Assembly: GCF_003007675.1 (NCBI RefSeq)
Contig: NZ_PXNP01000103.1
Span: 124,001 to 188,000, forward strand
From: Marinobacter fuscus
GTDB taxonomy: Bacteria; Pseudomonadota; Gammaproteobacteria; Pseudomonadales; Oleiphilaceae
Direction: 5' to 3'
Length of the DNA stretch: 64,000 nucleotides
The notes beneath the pieces are model-generated. The model did no database searches. It worked only from the letters and a program-made list of their open reading frames with translations, and was not told where the DNA came from. A program made the translations under genes and the position numbers. Positions 1-10,494 of the stretch are shown piece after piece (positions within the stretch are counted from its first letter, which is position 1; each line of letters begins with the position of its first letter).

Positions 1-1
1 T

Positions 2-1183
2 GTATCTCTGCGCCCGGGCGACGGCATCATCCACTCCTGGCTGAACCGCATGCTGCTGCCAGACACCGTGGGTACCGGTGGTGACTCCCACACCCGTTTC
101 CCAATGGGTATCTCCTTCCCGGCCGGTTCCGGCCTGGTGGCATTTGCTGCCGCGACCGGCGTTATGCCGCTGGATATGCCGGAATCTGTGCTGGTTCGCT
201 TCAAAGGCGAAATGCAGCCGGGCATTACCCTGCGTGACCTGGTACACGCCATTCCGCTGTACGGCATCAAGCAGGGCATGCTGACGGTTGAGAAGAAGGG
301 CAAGATCAACGAATTCTCTGGTCGCATCCTGGAAATCGAAGGCCTGGAGCACCTGACCGTTGAGCAGGCGTTCGAACTGTCCGACGCCTCTGCCGAGCGT
401 TCCGCTGCCGGTTGTACCATCAACCTGTCAGAAGACTCCGTGGCCGAGTACCTGCGTTCCAACATCGTGATGCTGCGCTGGATGATCGCTGAAGGCTACG
501 GCGATCCGCGTACCCTGGAGCGCCGTGCCCAGCAGATGGAAGAGTGGCTGAAAGATCCGAAGCTGATGCGTGCCGACAAGGACGCCGAGTACGCCCACGT
601 GATCGAAATCGATCTGGCAGATATCAAAGAGCCTATCGTGTGCTGCCCGAACGACCCGGACGATGCCAAGTTCCTGTCTGAAGTGGCTGGCGACAAGGTA
701 GACGAAGTGTTCATCGGCTCGTGCATGACCAACATCGGTCACTTCCGCGCGGCCGGCAAGCTGCTCGAGCAGCACAAAGGCCCGCTGAGCACTCGCCTGT
801 GGATGTCCCCGCCCACCAAGATGGATCAGCAGCAGCTGATGGAAGAAGGCTACTTCAACACCTACGGCACCGCTGGTGTTCGCACCGAGATGCCGGGCTG
901 CTCCCTGTGCATGGGTAACCAGGCGCGGGTGGCTCCGAAGTCCACGGTTCTGTCCACATCCACCCGTAACTTCCCGAACCGTCTGGGTGATGGTGCCAAC
1001 GTGTACCTGACCTCTGCGGAACTGGCGGCGGTTGGTGCGGTTCTGGGCAAACTGCCAACTCCGGCGGAGTACATGGAGTACGCCAAGGACCTGAACAGCA
1101 TGTCGAAAGAGATCTACAAGTATCTCAACTTCGACCAGATGGAAGACTACACCAAGAAAGCAGCCGAGGCTTCTGTAAGCTGA
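2..1183 (+). CDS. acnB: Aconitate hydratase B, C-terminal part (5' truncated by window edge)
   Basis: AcnB isomerises citrate to isocitrate in the TCA cycle using a [4Fe-4S] cluster, and in gammaproteobacteria usually also handles 2-methylcitrate-derived cis-aconitate. The reading frame is open from base 2, so the gene starts outside the window. The visible 393 residues carry the AcnB-type [11 protein letters not shown] stretch and the cluster-ligand region around [14 protein letters not shown] and [13 protein letters not shown]. The fold order with a C-terminal cluster domain fits AcnB rather than AcnA. It ends in a strong hairpin terminator shared with the convergent exporter gene. Identification is secure; only the N-terminal HEAT-like and swivel domains are missing. 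Confidence 0.97.
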   Translation, partial: VSLRPGDGIIHSWLNRMLLPDTVGTGGDSHTRFPMGISFPAGSGLVAFAAATGVMPLDMPESVLVRFKGEMQPGITLRDLVHAIPLYGIKQGMLTVEKKGKINEFSGRILEIEGLEHLTVEQAFELSDASAERSAAGCTINLSEDSVAEYLRSNIVMLRWMIAEGYGDPRTLERRAQQMEEWLKDPKLMRADKDAEYAHVIEIDLADIKEPIVCCPNDPDDAKFLSEVAGDKVDEVFIGSCMTNIGHFRAAGKLLEQHKGPLSTRLWMSPPTKMDQQQLMEEGYFNTYGTAGVRTEMPGCSLCMGNQARVAPKSTVLSTSTRNFPNRLGDGANVYLTSAELAAVGAVLGKLPTPAEYMEYAKDLNSMSKEIYKYLNFDQMEDYTKKAAEASVS

Positions 1184-1222
1184 GGCGCCGTCGAGGCAGG
1201 GCCCGGTAACACGGGCCTGTAA

Positions 1223-1256
1223 TAAAAAACGCCAGCCCTCGGGCTGGCGTTTTTTA
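1223..1256. terminator. Bidirectional Rho-independent terminator
   Basis: A perfect stem (AAAAAACGCCAGCCC paired with GGGCTGGCGTTTTTT, two-base loop region TC) is flanked by A and T runs. It can end both acnB on the plus strand and the converging TauE-family gene on the minus strand. Confidence 0.9.
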
Positions 1257-1271
1257 TGAGCAGCTCAACAC

Positions 1272-2018
1272 TCAGAACCACATAAGGCGTAACAAAATCA
1301 GCACCACCATAGTCAGGGTCAGCCACTTCACCCACAGGGCGCCCCGGGCACTGAGGTTGACCCGCACCGCCACAAACGCACCGGCGATATTGCCCAGCGC
1401 CAGGGTCAGCCCCATCACCCAGCGTACTTGTCCGTTCAGCGCAAACACCAGCAGTGCCGGCAGGGTATACAGCAGAATGACGGCTACTTTGAACACGTTA
1501 ACCTGGGGCAAATCAATCTTGAGCATACGGTAAAGCACCACCAGAAACAGCGCACCCACCCCCACCTGGATGAAGCCTCCGTACAGGCCAATCAGGAACA
1601 TGGCACCGTAAATTACCGGGCCGAGCCGTTCTGTGGTCAACGGCCGGGTATCCAGGGACGGCTGCGGCAGCAACATGAATACCGACACCCCGAGCATGGC
1701 CGCCACCAGAACAGCCTCGAACACCGCATCCGGCACCCGGATCGCCAGCCAGGCTCCTATCAGCGAGCCCAAAACCGCAGGCACCGCGAGATGCAGACTG
1801 ACCTTCAGATTGCCCTGCCCCATCCGACGAAACCCGCTCACCGCGGTCACGCTTTGCAGGGTGATCGCCACCCGGTTGGTACCATTGGCGACCTGGGGCG
1901 GCAACCCCAGAAACATCAGCAGTGGCAGCGTCAGCATCGAGCCACCGGCGGACAACACATTGATAAACCCGGCAACACCGCCGATCGCCAGCAGTGCTGC
2001 GATATCCAGCCACGCCAT
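1272..2018 (-). CDS. TauE/SafE (TSUP) family membrane exporter
   Basis: This 248-residue protein of about eight membrane segments belongs to the TSUP family, whose studied members move sulfite, sulfoacetate or related organosulfur anions. The N-terminal GGVAGFINVLSAGGSMLTLP stretch is the usual TSUP signature, and a second half-repeat (GLYGGFIQVGVGALFLV) lies near residues 145-160, as expected for a duplicated fold. Its ATG directly follows the stop of the TRAP permease gene with no gap, so the two are almost surely co-translated. The context suggests efflux of a product of whatever the TRAP system imports, but the substrate cannot be read from the sequence. Confidence 0.85.
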   Translation of the reverse strand: MAWLDIAALLAIGGVAGFINVLSAGGSMLTLPLLMFLGLPPQVANGTNRVAITLQSVTAVSGFRRMGQGNLKVSLHLAVPAVLGSLIGAWLAIRVPDAVFEAVLVAAMLGVSVFMLLPQPSLDTRPLTTERLGPVIYGAMFLIGLYGGFIQVGVGALFLVVLYRMLKIDLPQVNVFKVAVILLYTLPALLVFALNGQVRWVMGLTLALGNIAGAFVAVRVNLSARGALWVKWLTLTMVVLILLRLMWF

Positions 2019-4181
2019 TTACAAAGTCCCTTTCACCGCCCGGTTCGGCTCTGTCAACCGCCCCTGCCGGGCACTCCAGATGAACATCAATACAAAAATC
2101 ACCAGTCCGGCCATATCCAGCATCAGCTCACCGTGCGGCCACAACATCAGCCCACCCACCGGGAACATCACCAGCCTGATAACCGGATTCAACGGATGCT
2201 CCAGATACCCCTCAAGCCCCGCAATGATGGCGTAAATACCGAAAAGGGCGAAGCAGAACACCTGCAGCATCTGCTCAAAATCGCCGGTAATCAGGGGCGA
2301 ATAAGCGAACAGCAGAGGCACAATATAGAGCCCCTTCGCCAGCTTCCAGGCAGTGAACCCGGTACGCATCTGCGGCGTGCCGGCAATGGCCGCGGCAGCA
2401 AACGCGGTCAGGCATACCGGGGGGGTCACATTGGAGTCCTGAGACAACCAGAAGATGATCATATGGGCCGCCACCAGCGCCATCGACAGGGTTGCAGGCG
2501 ACAGGGCCTGTTCCAACAACTGACTACCAAAGGTATCCGGCACCGCCGCCAGCAGAGCCATCGCCTCGGCCTTGCCCATCGGGGCCGAGAGAGCAGACAG
2601 CTGATCCGGTGCCACCAGCATGAAGATTGCCTTGGCCTCCTCCGGCAGATTCCCGCTTACCAGTAAGTCCAGCAACTGGCTCTGGGCAATCAGCTGATAG
2701 ATTGCTGGCGCGGACAAGGTTGCCAACACGATATAGGCCGCGGTTACCGGCAGCCCCATCCCCAGAATCAGCGAGGCCAGGGCAACCAGCAGGATGGTGA
2801 TCAGCAGGCTGCCACCGGCCCAGTCTGTGACCATCAGGGAAAAGGTGTTACCGATGCCCGTGGTCGATACCACCATCACGATCAACCCTACCGTGATCAG
2901 CAGAATCGCAGTTGTGGTGATATTCCGGGCGCCCATGGCCAACGCCTCGAAAACATCCCGCCATCCCATCGGGCTGCGGGACAACCAGGACGCCCCGATC
3001 ACCGACAAAATACCGATGCCCGCGGCATACGTTGGGGTAAAACCGTAAATCAGCGCGCCGACCAGCACCACCAGCGGCAACAGGAAGTGCCAGCCATTTT
3101 TCAGCACCTCGGCCAGGCTCGGGGCATCCGCCTCTTCCAGCCGGATAGCATGGCTGCGCTTTGCCTCCACCCGCACGAACATTGCCACAGACAGGAAATA
3201 CAGCAGCGCAGGCAGCGCTGCGACACTGATGATGGTGAGATAAGACACCTGGGTGTAAGACGCCATGATAAAGGCACCCGCCCCCATCACTGGTGGCATC
3301 AACTGCCCGCCGGTTGAAGCCGCTGCCTCAACTCCCGCAGAAAAGCGGGCCGGAAAACCGGATTTTCGCATCAGTGGGATGGTGATCACCCCGGTAGAAA
3401 CCGTATTAGCAACACTCGAGCCGGACACCGAGCCCATCAGGCCGGAAGCAAAAACCGCCACAAACCCGGGCCCGCCAATAAAGCGCCCGGCCGCACACCG
3501 GGCCAGTTCGATGATAAAATCCCCTGCTCCGGACTTCACCAGAAACGCTCCGAACAGGATGAACATGAACACGTAAGTCCAGGAAATGCGGGCAATGGTG
3601 CCCAACATGCCTTGGCCGCCAATGTAAGAGCGGAACAAAACGGTTTCCCAACTCAGGCCTGGAAAGTTGAAAATGCCGTCTACGTACTGCCCCCACCAGG
3701 CCACATAGGTCAAAGCCACAACACACAATAGCGGAATAAACCAGCCCACGGTGCGACGAGCAAATTCCAGCACCAGCAACACCGCCACCACAGACACCAG
3801 CCAGTCCGTGCTGTTGAAGTTCACGCCCCGCTCATAAAGCGCGGTTTCAAAGGCGATCAAATAGAAGGCACAGGCCAGAGCCAGCGCACCCAATACCACA
3901 TCCAGCCCCAGCACCAGCCGCTGTCCGGCGCCCGTTCGGGCCTTCAGCATCGGCGTGGTGAGGGTACAGATCAGCCCGAACAACCCGAAATGCAGGGCCG
4001 AGGTCCAGAGTTCGGACAAGGTGGAGAAAGTATTGAAGTACAGGTGTACCAGCGATGTGATGATAGCCAGTGCGGTGATAACCGGCCCGAGCAACCGGTG
4101 CTCCAGGCGTTCACTGGCCTCTTTAACGGTATCGTCGCGGATCTCCTCCAGAGACCCGCGGTTATCAGGCTTGCTCACCAT
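2019..4181 (-). CDS. TRAP transporter fused permease (4TM/12TM, TAXI type)
   Basis: A 720-residue inner-membrane protein joining the small (DctQ-like, roughly residues 30-160) and large (DctM-like, from about residue 170) TRAP subunits, the form typically paired with TAXI binding proteins. It should drive sodium- or proton-coupled uptake of an organic anion. Visible family features include GGPGFVAVFASGLMGSVSGS and the GLPVTAAYIVLATL stretch in the large-subunit core. The start ATG overlaps the stop of the upstream binding-protein gene by one base (TGATG), and the stop abuts the TauE-family start, so three genes form one operon. Substrate unknown; known TAXI systems include glutamate and 2-oxoglutarate transporters. 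Confidence 0.92.
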   Translation of the reverse strand: MVSKPDNRGSLEEIRDDTVKEASERLEHRLLGPVITALAIITSLVHLYFNTFSTLSELWTSALHFGLFGLICTLTTPMLKARTGAGQRLVLGLDVVLGALALACAFYLIAFETALYERGVNFNSTDWLVSVVAVLLVLEFARRTVGWFIPLLCVVALTYVAWWGQYVDGIFNFPGLSWETVLFRSYIGGQGMLGTIARISWTYVFMFILFGAFLVKSGAGDFIIELARCAAGRFIGGPGFVAVFASGLMGSVSGSSVANTVSTGVITIPLMRKSGFPARFSAGVEAAASTGGQLMPPVMGAGAFIMASYTQVSYLTIISVAALPALLYFLSVAMFVRVEAKRSHAIRLEEADAPSLAEVLKNGWHFLLPLVVLVGALIYGFTPTYAAGIGILSVIGASWLSRSPMGWRDVFEALAMGARNITTTAILLITVGLIVMVVSTTGIGNTFSLMVTDWAGGSLLITILLVALASLILGMGLPVTAAYIVLATLSAPAIYQLIAQSQLLDLLVSGNLPEEAKAIFMLVAPDQLSALSAPMGKAEAMALLAAVPDTFGSQLLEQALSPATLSMALVAAHMIIFWLSQDSNVTPPVCLTAFAAAAIAGTPQMRTGFTAWKLAKGLYIVPLLFAYSPLITGDFEQMLQVFCFALFGIYAIIAGLEGYLEHPLNPVIRLVMFPVGGLMLWPHGELMLDMAGLVIFVLMFIWSARQGRLTEPNRAVKGTL

Positions 4182-5191
4182 CAGTTGGCAATCAGACGGT
4201 CAGGAATGCTGACGCCCTGCTCCTTGTAAAAGCGTGCAGCACCCGGATGCAAGGGCATGGGCAGGCCGACGATTGCTTTTTCCAGGGCCATCGCTTTGGT
4301 GGCCGGGTGGATGTTATTGAGGAACGGAAGATTGGCATAGATGGTTTTAACGATCTCATACACATCCTCTTCCGAGACATCGTCCCGCACCGCCAGGATA
4401 TTGGGCTGGGCGATGGTGTTGATCGGCTTGTCCTGGCTCGGATACGTACCAGCAGGGATGGTGTAGGCACTCCATAGTTCGAAATCCTTGTTCACCTGGG
4501 CCAACTGCTCCGCTGTGAAATCCAGGGTGACGATATCTTTGCCCATATTGGCGTAGGCGCGGGTGACCGCAGATGCAGGTGCGCCAGCCGGTATGTTCAT
4601 GCCATCAATGTTGCCGTTCTGCAGCGCATCGGCACTGGGCCCGTAGCCAAGAAACGCCAGATTCACTTGCTCCAGATCTACCCCGACATTGCCAAGAATG
4701 AACCGACCGGAGCCTTCGGTGCCGGAGTTACGGGCACCAATGGAAAAGCTTTCGCCGTACAGATTCTTCATATCAGCAATGGTGCCGGTTTTTGCGAGTT
4801 CCTCCCGAATCACAAAGTGCTCAACGTTCTGCCAGAGCATTGAGACAGAGCGAAGGTTTTTGTAAGCCTTGGGAACCGGCTTGGTGCCATTCCAGGCCCA
4901 GGCACCATATAGGCCCTGAAGAATGCCGAACTGGATCTGGTCTTCATCCATCAGTTTCAGGTTTTCTCCGGAACCTGCTGAACTGATGGCAGACACTGAA
5001 ATACCGGTTTTCGGCTCCAGCTTCACCTTGATCAGCGTCGAAATAGCGACACCCACCGGGTAGTAGGTTCCTCCGGTAGTCGCCGTTCCCATTACGTAGT
5101 TGCCCTCAGCGTGCGTGGCAACGGGTGCAACCAGCAAAGAGGCAGCCGCCAGCATGCCCGCGGCGGATGCAAGAAATCGTTTAGCCTTCAT
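4181..5191 (-). CDS. TAXI family TRAP transporter solute-binding protein
   Basis: A 336-residue periplasmic binding protein with a signal peptide (about 28 residues, ending near ATHA) followed by the TAXI-family opening YVMGTATTGGTYYPVGVAIS. It captures the solute and delivers it to the fused permease encoded next. An AGGAG ribosome site sits just upstream of the ATG (GGAGCTACATC). As first gene of the operon it is made in excess, which is usual for binding proteins. The ligand cannot be deduced; the family binds small dicarboxylates and amino acids such as glutamate. Confidence 0.92.
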   Translation of the reverse strand: MKAKRFLASAAGMLAAASLLVAPVATHAEGNYVMGTATTGGTYYPVGVAISTLIKVKLEPKTGISVSAISSAGSGENLKLMDEDQIQFGILQGLYGAWAWNGTKPVPKAYKNLRSVSMLWQNVEHFVIREELAKTGTIADMKNLYGESFSIGARNSGTEGSGRFILGNVGVDLEQVNLAFLGYGPSADALQNGNIDGMNIPAGAPASAVTRAYANMGKDIVTLDFTAEQLAQVNKDFELWSAYTIPAGTYPSQDKPINTIAQPNILAVRDDVSEEDVYEIVKTIYANLPFLNNIHPATKAMALEKAIVGLPMPLHPGAARFYKEQGVSIPDRLIAN

Positions 5192-5297
5192 GATGTAGCT
5201 CCTTTCGCCATTATTCTTAGTAAGTTAGGAAGGTTTAGCCCATCAAACATAGCCCTAACCGGTAATCAATGCCAGCAACAACCCGACACACCAGAAA

Positions 5298-5327
5298 AAA
5301 AAGGGCTTCCCGAAGGAAGCCCTTTTT
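5298..5327 (-). terminator. Rho-independent terminator after putP
   Basis: The stem AAAAAGGGCTTCC / GGAAGCCCTTTTT with a CGAA loop lies 25 bases past the putP stop. The A-run on its left becomes the U-tract for minus-strand transcription. Confidence 0.88.
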
Positions 5328-5351
5328 AAACATCAAACCGAACGGGTTCGT

Positions 5352-6842
5352 TTACCGTTCGATATGCTGGTACTCACCGGCATCTGCCGTAGCCAGGGTC
5401 ACCACAACGATGGCCACAAAGGCAGCAATAAAGCCGGGGATAATCTCGTACACACCCGGGCCGCCCATGAAGCTGCCGTTCCAGCCCAGTGCGATCCAGC
5501 CCATTACCGTGGCTGCGCCCACGATCAGGCCAGCGATGGCTCCGGCACCGTTGGTGCGTGACCAGGTCAGCGACAGGATAATCAGCGGGCCGAAGGCGGC
5601 ACCAAAGCCAGCCCAGGCGTTACTGACCAGCCCCAGAACCTGTGAGTCCGGATCAGACGCAATAAAGGCTGCCACCAAACCAACCGCCACCACACAGGCA
5701 CGACCGATGTTCACACACTCCTTGTCGGAGGCGTCCTTGCGCAGGAACAGGCGGTAGAAGTCTTCAGTCAAAGAAGCGGAAGACACCAGCAACTGACTGG
5801 AGATGGTACTCATCACCGCGGCCAGCAGCGCCGCATACAGGAAGCCGGTAATCAGCGGATGGAACAGCAGGTCAGACAACACAATGAAGATGGTTTCCGG
5901 GTCTGTTACGTCAAGGCCGTTACGAACCGCGTAGGCGCGACCGAACACACCCAGCGCAATGGCACCGATCAGTGAGATTCCCATCCAGGACATACCGATG
6001 TTACGGGCCACACCCACCTCTTTCACCGTCCGGATCGCCATGAAACGCACGATGATGTGAGGCTGGCCAAAATAACCCAGGCCCCAGGTTACCGCTGAAA
6101 GCCAGCCGATAAAGGTCAACCCTTCGGTCCAGGAAAGCAGGGTTGGATCTACCTCATTGAGTGTTTGCGAAGCCTGGGCGAAACCGCCGCCGCCTTCACC
6201 AAAGAGCACAACCGCAGGCATGATCACCAGCGCCAACATCATGATGCAGCCCTGAACAAAGTCGGTCATGCTCACCGCCAGGAAGCCACCTACCACGGTG
6301 TATGCCAGAACCACACCCAGGGTAATCACGATGCCAACGGCGTAGTCACTCAGGCCACCAAAGTTAAAGATGCCCGCAAAGGCACTTTCAAACAGTTTGC
6401 CACCGGCTACCAGGCCAGAGGCCGTGTAGACTGCGAAAAACAGCACGATAACAATGGCTGAAACCGTCCGCAGGGGCAGCGCTTTGGTGGGAAACCGGTT
6501 TGCCAGGAAGGCAGGAATAGTCAACGCATTACCATAGTGCACTGTCTGCTCACGAAGCCTCGGCGCAACCACAACCCAGTTGACAAAAGCACCGACAAAC
6601 AGGCCGATACCGATCCAGGCCGATGCCAGACCGGTCACGTAGAGTGCACCCGGCAGACCAAGCAGCAGCCAGCCACTCATATCAGAAGCACCTGCCGACA
6701 AGGCAGCAACCTTCGGGCTCAGGGCGCGCCCGCCCAGCATGTAATCCTCAGCAGTGGCTGACGATGTCCGCATGGCGTACAGACCGATGGCAATCATCAG
6801 GCCAAAGTACGCAAAGAGACTGATCCAAACTCCAATAGCCAT
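5352..6842 (-). CDS. putP: Sodium/proline symporter
   Basis: PutP imports proline with sodium across the inner membrane, for use as carbon and nitrogen source or as osmoprotectant. The 496-residue product is a typical solute:sodium symporter with about 13 membrane segments. It shows DYMLGGRALSPKVAALSAGASDMSGWLL near the N-terminus and TVVGGFLAVSMTDFVQG mid-protein, both characteristic of PutP. The start chosen is the ATG at 6842, preceded by a strong CGGAGGAG ribosome site; the reading frame extends 16 residues further upstream but without such a site. The AraC-family regulator upstream on the same strand probably controls it. No putA is present in the window. Confidence 0.93.
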   Translation of the reverse strand: MAIGVWISLFAYFGLMIAIGLYAMRTSSATAEDYMLGGRALSPKVAALSAGASDMSGWLLLGLPGALYVTGLASAWIGIGLFVGAFVNWVVVAPRLREQTVHYGNALTIPAFLANRFPTKALPLRTVSAIVIVLFFAVYTASGLVAGGKLFESAFAGIFNFGGLSDYAVGIVITLGVVLAYTVVGGFLAVSMTDFVQGCIMMLALVIMPAVVLFGEGGGGFAQASQTLNEVDPTLLSWTEGLTFIGWLSAVTWGLGYFGQPHIIVRFMAIRTVKEVGVARNIGMSWMGISLIGAIALGVFGRAYAVRNGLDVTDPETIFIVLSDLLFHPLITGFLYAALLAAVMSTISSQLLVSSASLTEDFYRLFLRKDASDKECVNIGRACVVAVGLVAAFIASDPDSQVLGLVSNAWAGFGAAFGPLIILSLTWSRTNGAGAIAGLIVGAATVMGWIALGWNGSFMGGPGVYEIIPGFIAAFVAIVVVTLATADAGEYQHIER

Positions 6843-7065
6843 AAGGCTCCTCCGGTTGATTGAGTCGGACGATATCCGCTCGTCTGGCACAGCGCTGACT
6901 CAGGGAGCCCAGCATATGCCGTTTCTTCTTATACATTTCTTGATTTTCAGATCTGTAGCAAGCACTTGCTTGCTTGAACTCCCCACTAACTATAGCTGAT
7001 CGTCTGGCGCTTGCGACCGAACGGTCAGAGTCGGAAAGCCCATGATCTGTGGGAGGTATAAGTTA

Positions 7066-7123
7066 GTATTACTACGCACATCAGGCTTACAAAATCCTAC
7101 GGTAATTTTGCAAAACCCTACGG
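7066..7123 (-). promoter_or_regulatory. Putative AraC-type activator site and putP promoter
   Basis: Read on the minus strand, CCGTAGGGTTTTG (7123-7111) and CCGTAGGATTTTG (7102-7090) are near-identical direct repeats exactly 21 bp apart, two helical turns, the spacing of araI1/araI2 half-sites. The proximal repeat ends where a -35 box would lie, 18 bases before a TAATAC (7071-7066). A poor -35 replaced by tandem activator sites is typical of AraC-family activation. Binding by the neighbouring regulator is inferred. Confidence 0.5.
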
Positions 7124-7147
7124 GATTGTAATGATAATGGATCTCAT

Positions 7148-7165
7148 ACAGGTTTTAAAACCTGT
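7148..7165. repeat. 18-bp perfect palindrome after the AraC-type gene
   Basis: ACAGGTTTTAAAACCTGT is a perfect inverted repeat, four bases past the regulator's stop codon. It has no T-run, so it may be an operator or a weak terminator hairpin rather than a classic terminator. Confidence 0.4.
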
Positions 7166-7169
7166 CGAA

Positions 7170-7949
7170 TCAGGCAACAGAAACGCCTGCCTGCAATTTC
7201 GAAGGTGTAGTACCACGGTATTTGCGCAGCGCATTGGTCAACGCGCTCTGGGAGGAGAAACCCGTGCGGTAGCTTACTTCAGACACAGATACCTTTGTTG
7301 AGGCCAACAAGTGTACAGCCTGATCCAACCGGGTCTGCAAAAGAAACTGGTGTGGCGTGGTTCCGGTGACCTCCCGAAAAATCTCGTGAAAGCGACTAAC
7401 ACTCAGGCAGGCAACGCCAGCAAGGTCCGCGACGGTAATCTTCCGGTGCAGATTACCAACAATATAGTTCCGAACAACTTCAGGGTTGAACCCCTGCCTG
7501 TGCCAGGATCGAACCGGTTCGTTGACAAGGCGCTCCGCCATGCCATGCAGGATACCGGCAGCCAGATGCTGATGCAGGGTGGTGTTATCCGGCCACCGAT
7601 TCACTTCGGCTGCCGCAAACTGCACAAAGCTCTGCATCTGATTATCCATCTGCAAGGCCCGGGGCTTATCAAACAAGCGGGCCAATTTTTCATAGTGGGC
7701 GTGGGCGGGCGATGACAACACCGGAGAGACCGGGTCGATATTGATAACCAGCACATGGTTCTGCTGATCACCAAAAAAGTCATGCCTCGCATCGGTAGGC
7801 ACCAGACACGCTTTCCAGGTATCAAGCCTGGCTCCGGCTCCGTCTACCGTCAACTCCGCCTCACCCTGGATCCCCAGCACCACCTGATGGTGCTGGTGAT
7901 GGTGTTGCTGGCTGGCAGTTGGCAGCTTCAGCAGCCGGGTATCAAGCAT
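7170..7949 (-). CDS. AraC-family transcriptional regulator, probable proline-uptake regulator
   Basis: A 259-residue cytoplasmic regulator. The N-terminal cupin-like part (about residues 1-130, with a histidine cluster near residues 16-21) should sense a ligand. The C-terminal AraC/XylS double helix-turn-helix spans about residues 165-255 (ITVADLAGVACLSVSRFHEIF, then VSEVSYRTGFSSQSALTNAL). The ATG at 7949 is used here; an in-frame TTG lies at 7955. Either start leaves almost no gap to the tmk stop. Proximity to putP suggests a role like Pseudomonas PruR, which activates proline catabolism genes, but this is inference from position. Confidence 0.8.
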   Translation of the reverse strand: MLDTRLLKLPTASQQHHHQHHQVVLGIQGEAELTVDGAGARLDTWKACLVPTDARHDFFGDQQNHVLVINIDPVSPVLSSPAHAHYEKLARLFDKPRALQMDNQMQSFVQFAAAEVNRWPDNTTLHQHLAAGILHGMAERLVNEPVRSWHRQGFNPEVVRNYIVGNLHRKITVADLAGVACLSVSRFHEIFREVTGTTPHQFLLQTRLDQAVHLLASTKVSVSEVSYRTGFSSQSALTNALRKYRGTTPSKLQAGVSVA

Positions 7950-7956
7950 CGGCAAT

Positions 7957-9678
<1,722 letters not shown>

Positions 9679-9682
<4 letters not shown>

Positions 9683-10488
9683 TTCGAGGGAGAGCAGATT
9701 GTCGCAAGCATGGAATCCACAGGCAAATCCTGCCCGGCAAGATTACGCACCGGTACCACGCCGAGTACGCTATTGGTCAGGCAAATGGCCTGGCAGCTGT
9801 GTCCTACCAGTTCGCCCAAGCCCAGCGGCCGTTCTGTTAGGGCCTCTCCAGCGCTGTGCAAGCGCTCAATTACACGCTGGCGCATCACGCCGGAAACCGC
9901 CAGACTCGATGCAGGTGGCGTTACCCACCCTTCCGGCAAACGCACAAACAGATTGGTTCGGGTACCCTCAACCACGTCGCCGGCCGCATTACTCATGAGT
10001 ACTTCAAATACTGGATCGACCAGCTCACGGGCCGCCATCACCTGTTCAAGCCGGTTGAGGGTTTTAATGCCAGACAACACCGGGTTGACGGTCAGGGGCA
10101 CCCTGGAGAAATCGACATAGACGCCAGCCGCAGGCGGCGCCTGCGGTGCAGGAGCATGCTGGAGAATCAGCGTCGGCCTCATGTTTGGCGCAGGCCTGTA
10201 GCCTCGCCCTCCCTCGCCTCGGGTAAGGATAAGCTTGAGAATCCAGACTGCATCGCCATAGAGCCCACAATAGCGCGCCAGCGCAGAATCGCAGTGGCGG
10301 GCAATGTCGTGGCGGGCAACCGGAATGCCAAGCCTGCCCGCGTCACGAACCAGTCTGTCCAGATGATACGAAAGCAGGGGTGCCGACGCACCCTCCACCC
10401 GCAAGGTTTCGAACAAACCATCGCCATAAGTAAGGCCACGGTTGTTCGTCTCCAGCGCTGCTTCATCTGCCCAGCACAGCTGAAGCAT
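9679..10488 (-). CDS. pabC: Aminodeoxychorismate lyase
   Basis: PabC converts 4-amino-4-deoxychorismate to p-aminobenzoate and pyruvate for folate synthesis. It is a fold-type IV PLP enzyme. The 269-residue sequence carries NNRGLTYGDGLFETLRV at the N-terminus and the likely PLP-binding lysine in SGIKTLNRLEQV (around residue 142), followed by the NLFVRLPEGWVTPP stretch of the D-amino-acid-aminotransferase-like superfamily. It follows fabF by six bases and overlaps mltG, so it lies in the fatty-acid operon, as in E. coli and Pseudomonas. Confidence 0.92.
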
Positions 10489-10494
10489 CAGCCG

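Larger units (their letters stand above)
6843..7169 (-). other. putP upstream regulatory region (no gene)
   Basis: These 327 bases lie between two minus-strand genes, an AraC-type regulator and putP. They hold no convincing coding sequence. They contain two direct repeats at 7090-7102 and 7111-7123, a possible -10 element at 7066-7071, a second possible -10 (TATAGT, minus strand) at 6989-6994, and an 18-base palindrome at 7148-7165 just past the regulator's stop. The region probably carries the regulated putP promoter and a leader of roughly 140-220 nucleotides. Confidence 0.55.

Noticed and set aside
1428..2666. Long plus-strand frame of 412 codons antisense to the TauE-type and TRAP permease genes
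   Set aside because: It spans two well-supported minus-strand genes and their junction, is rich in Gln, His and Arg as expected of the antisense of membrane-protein codons, and resembles no family.
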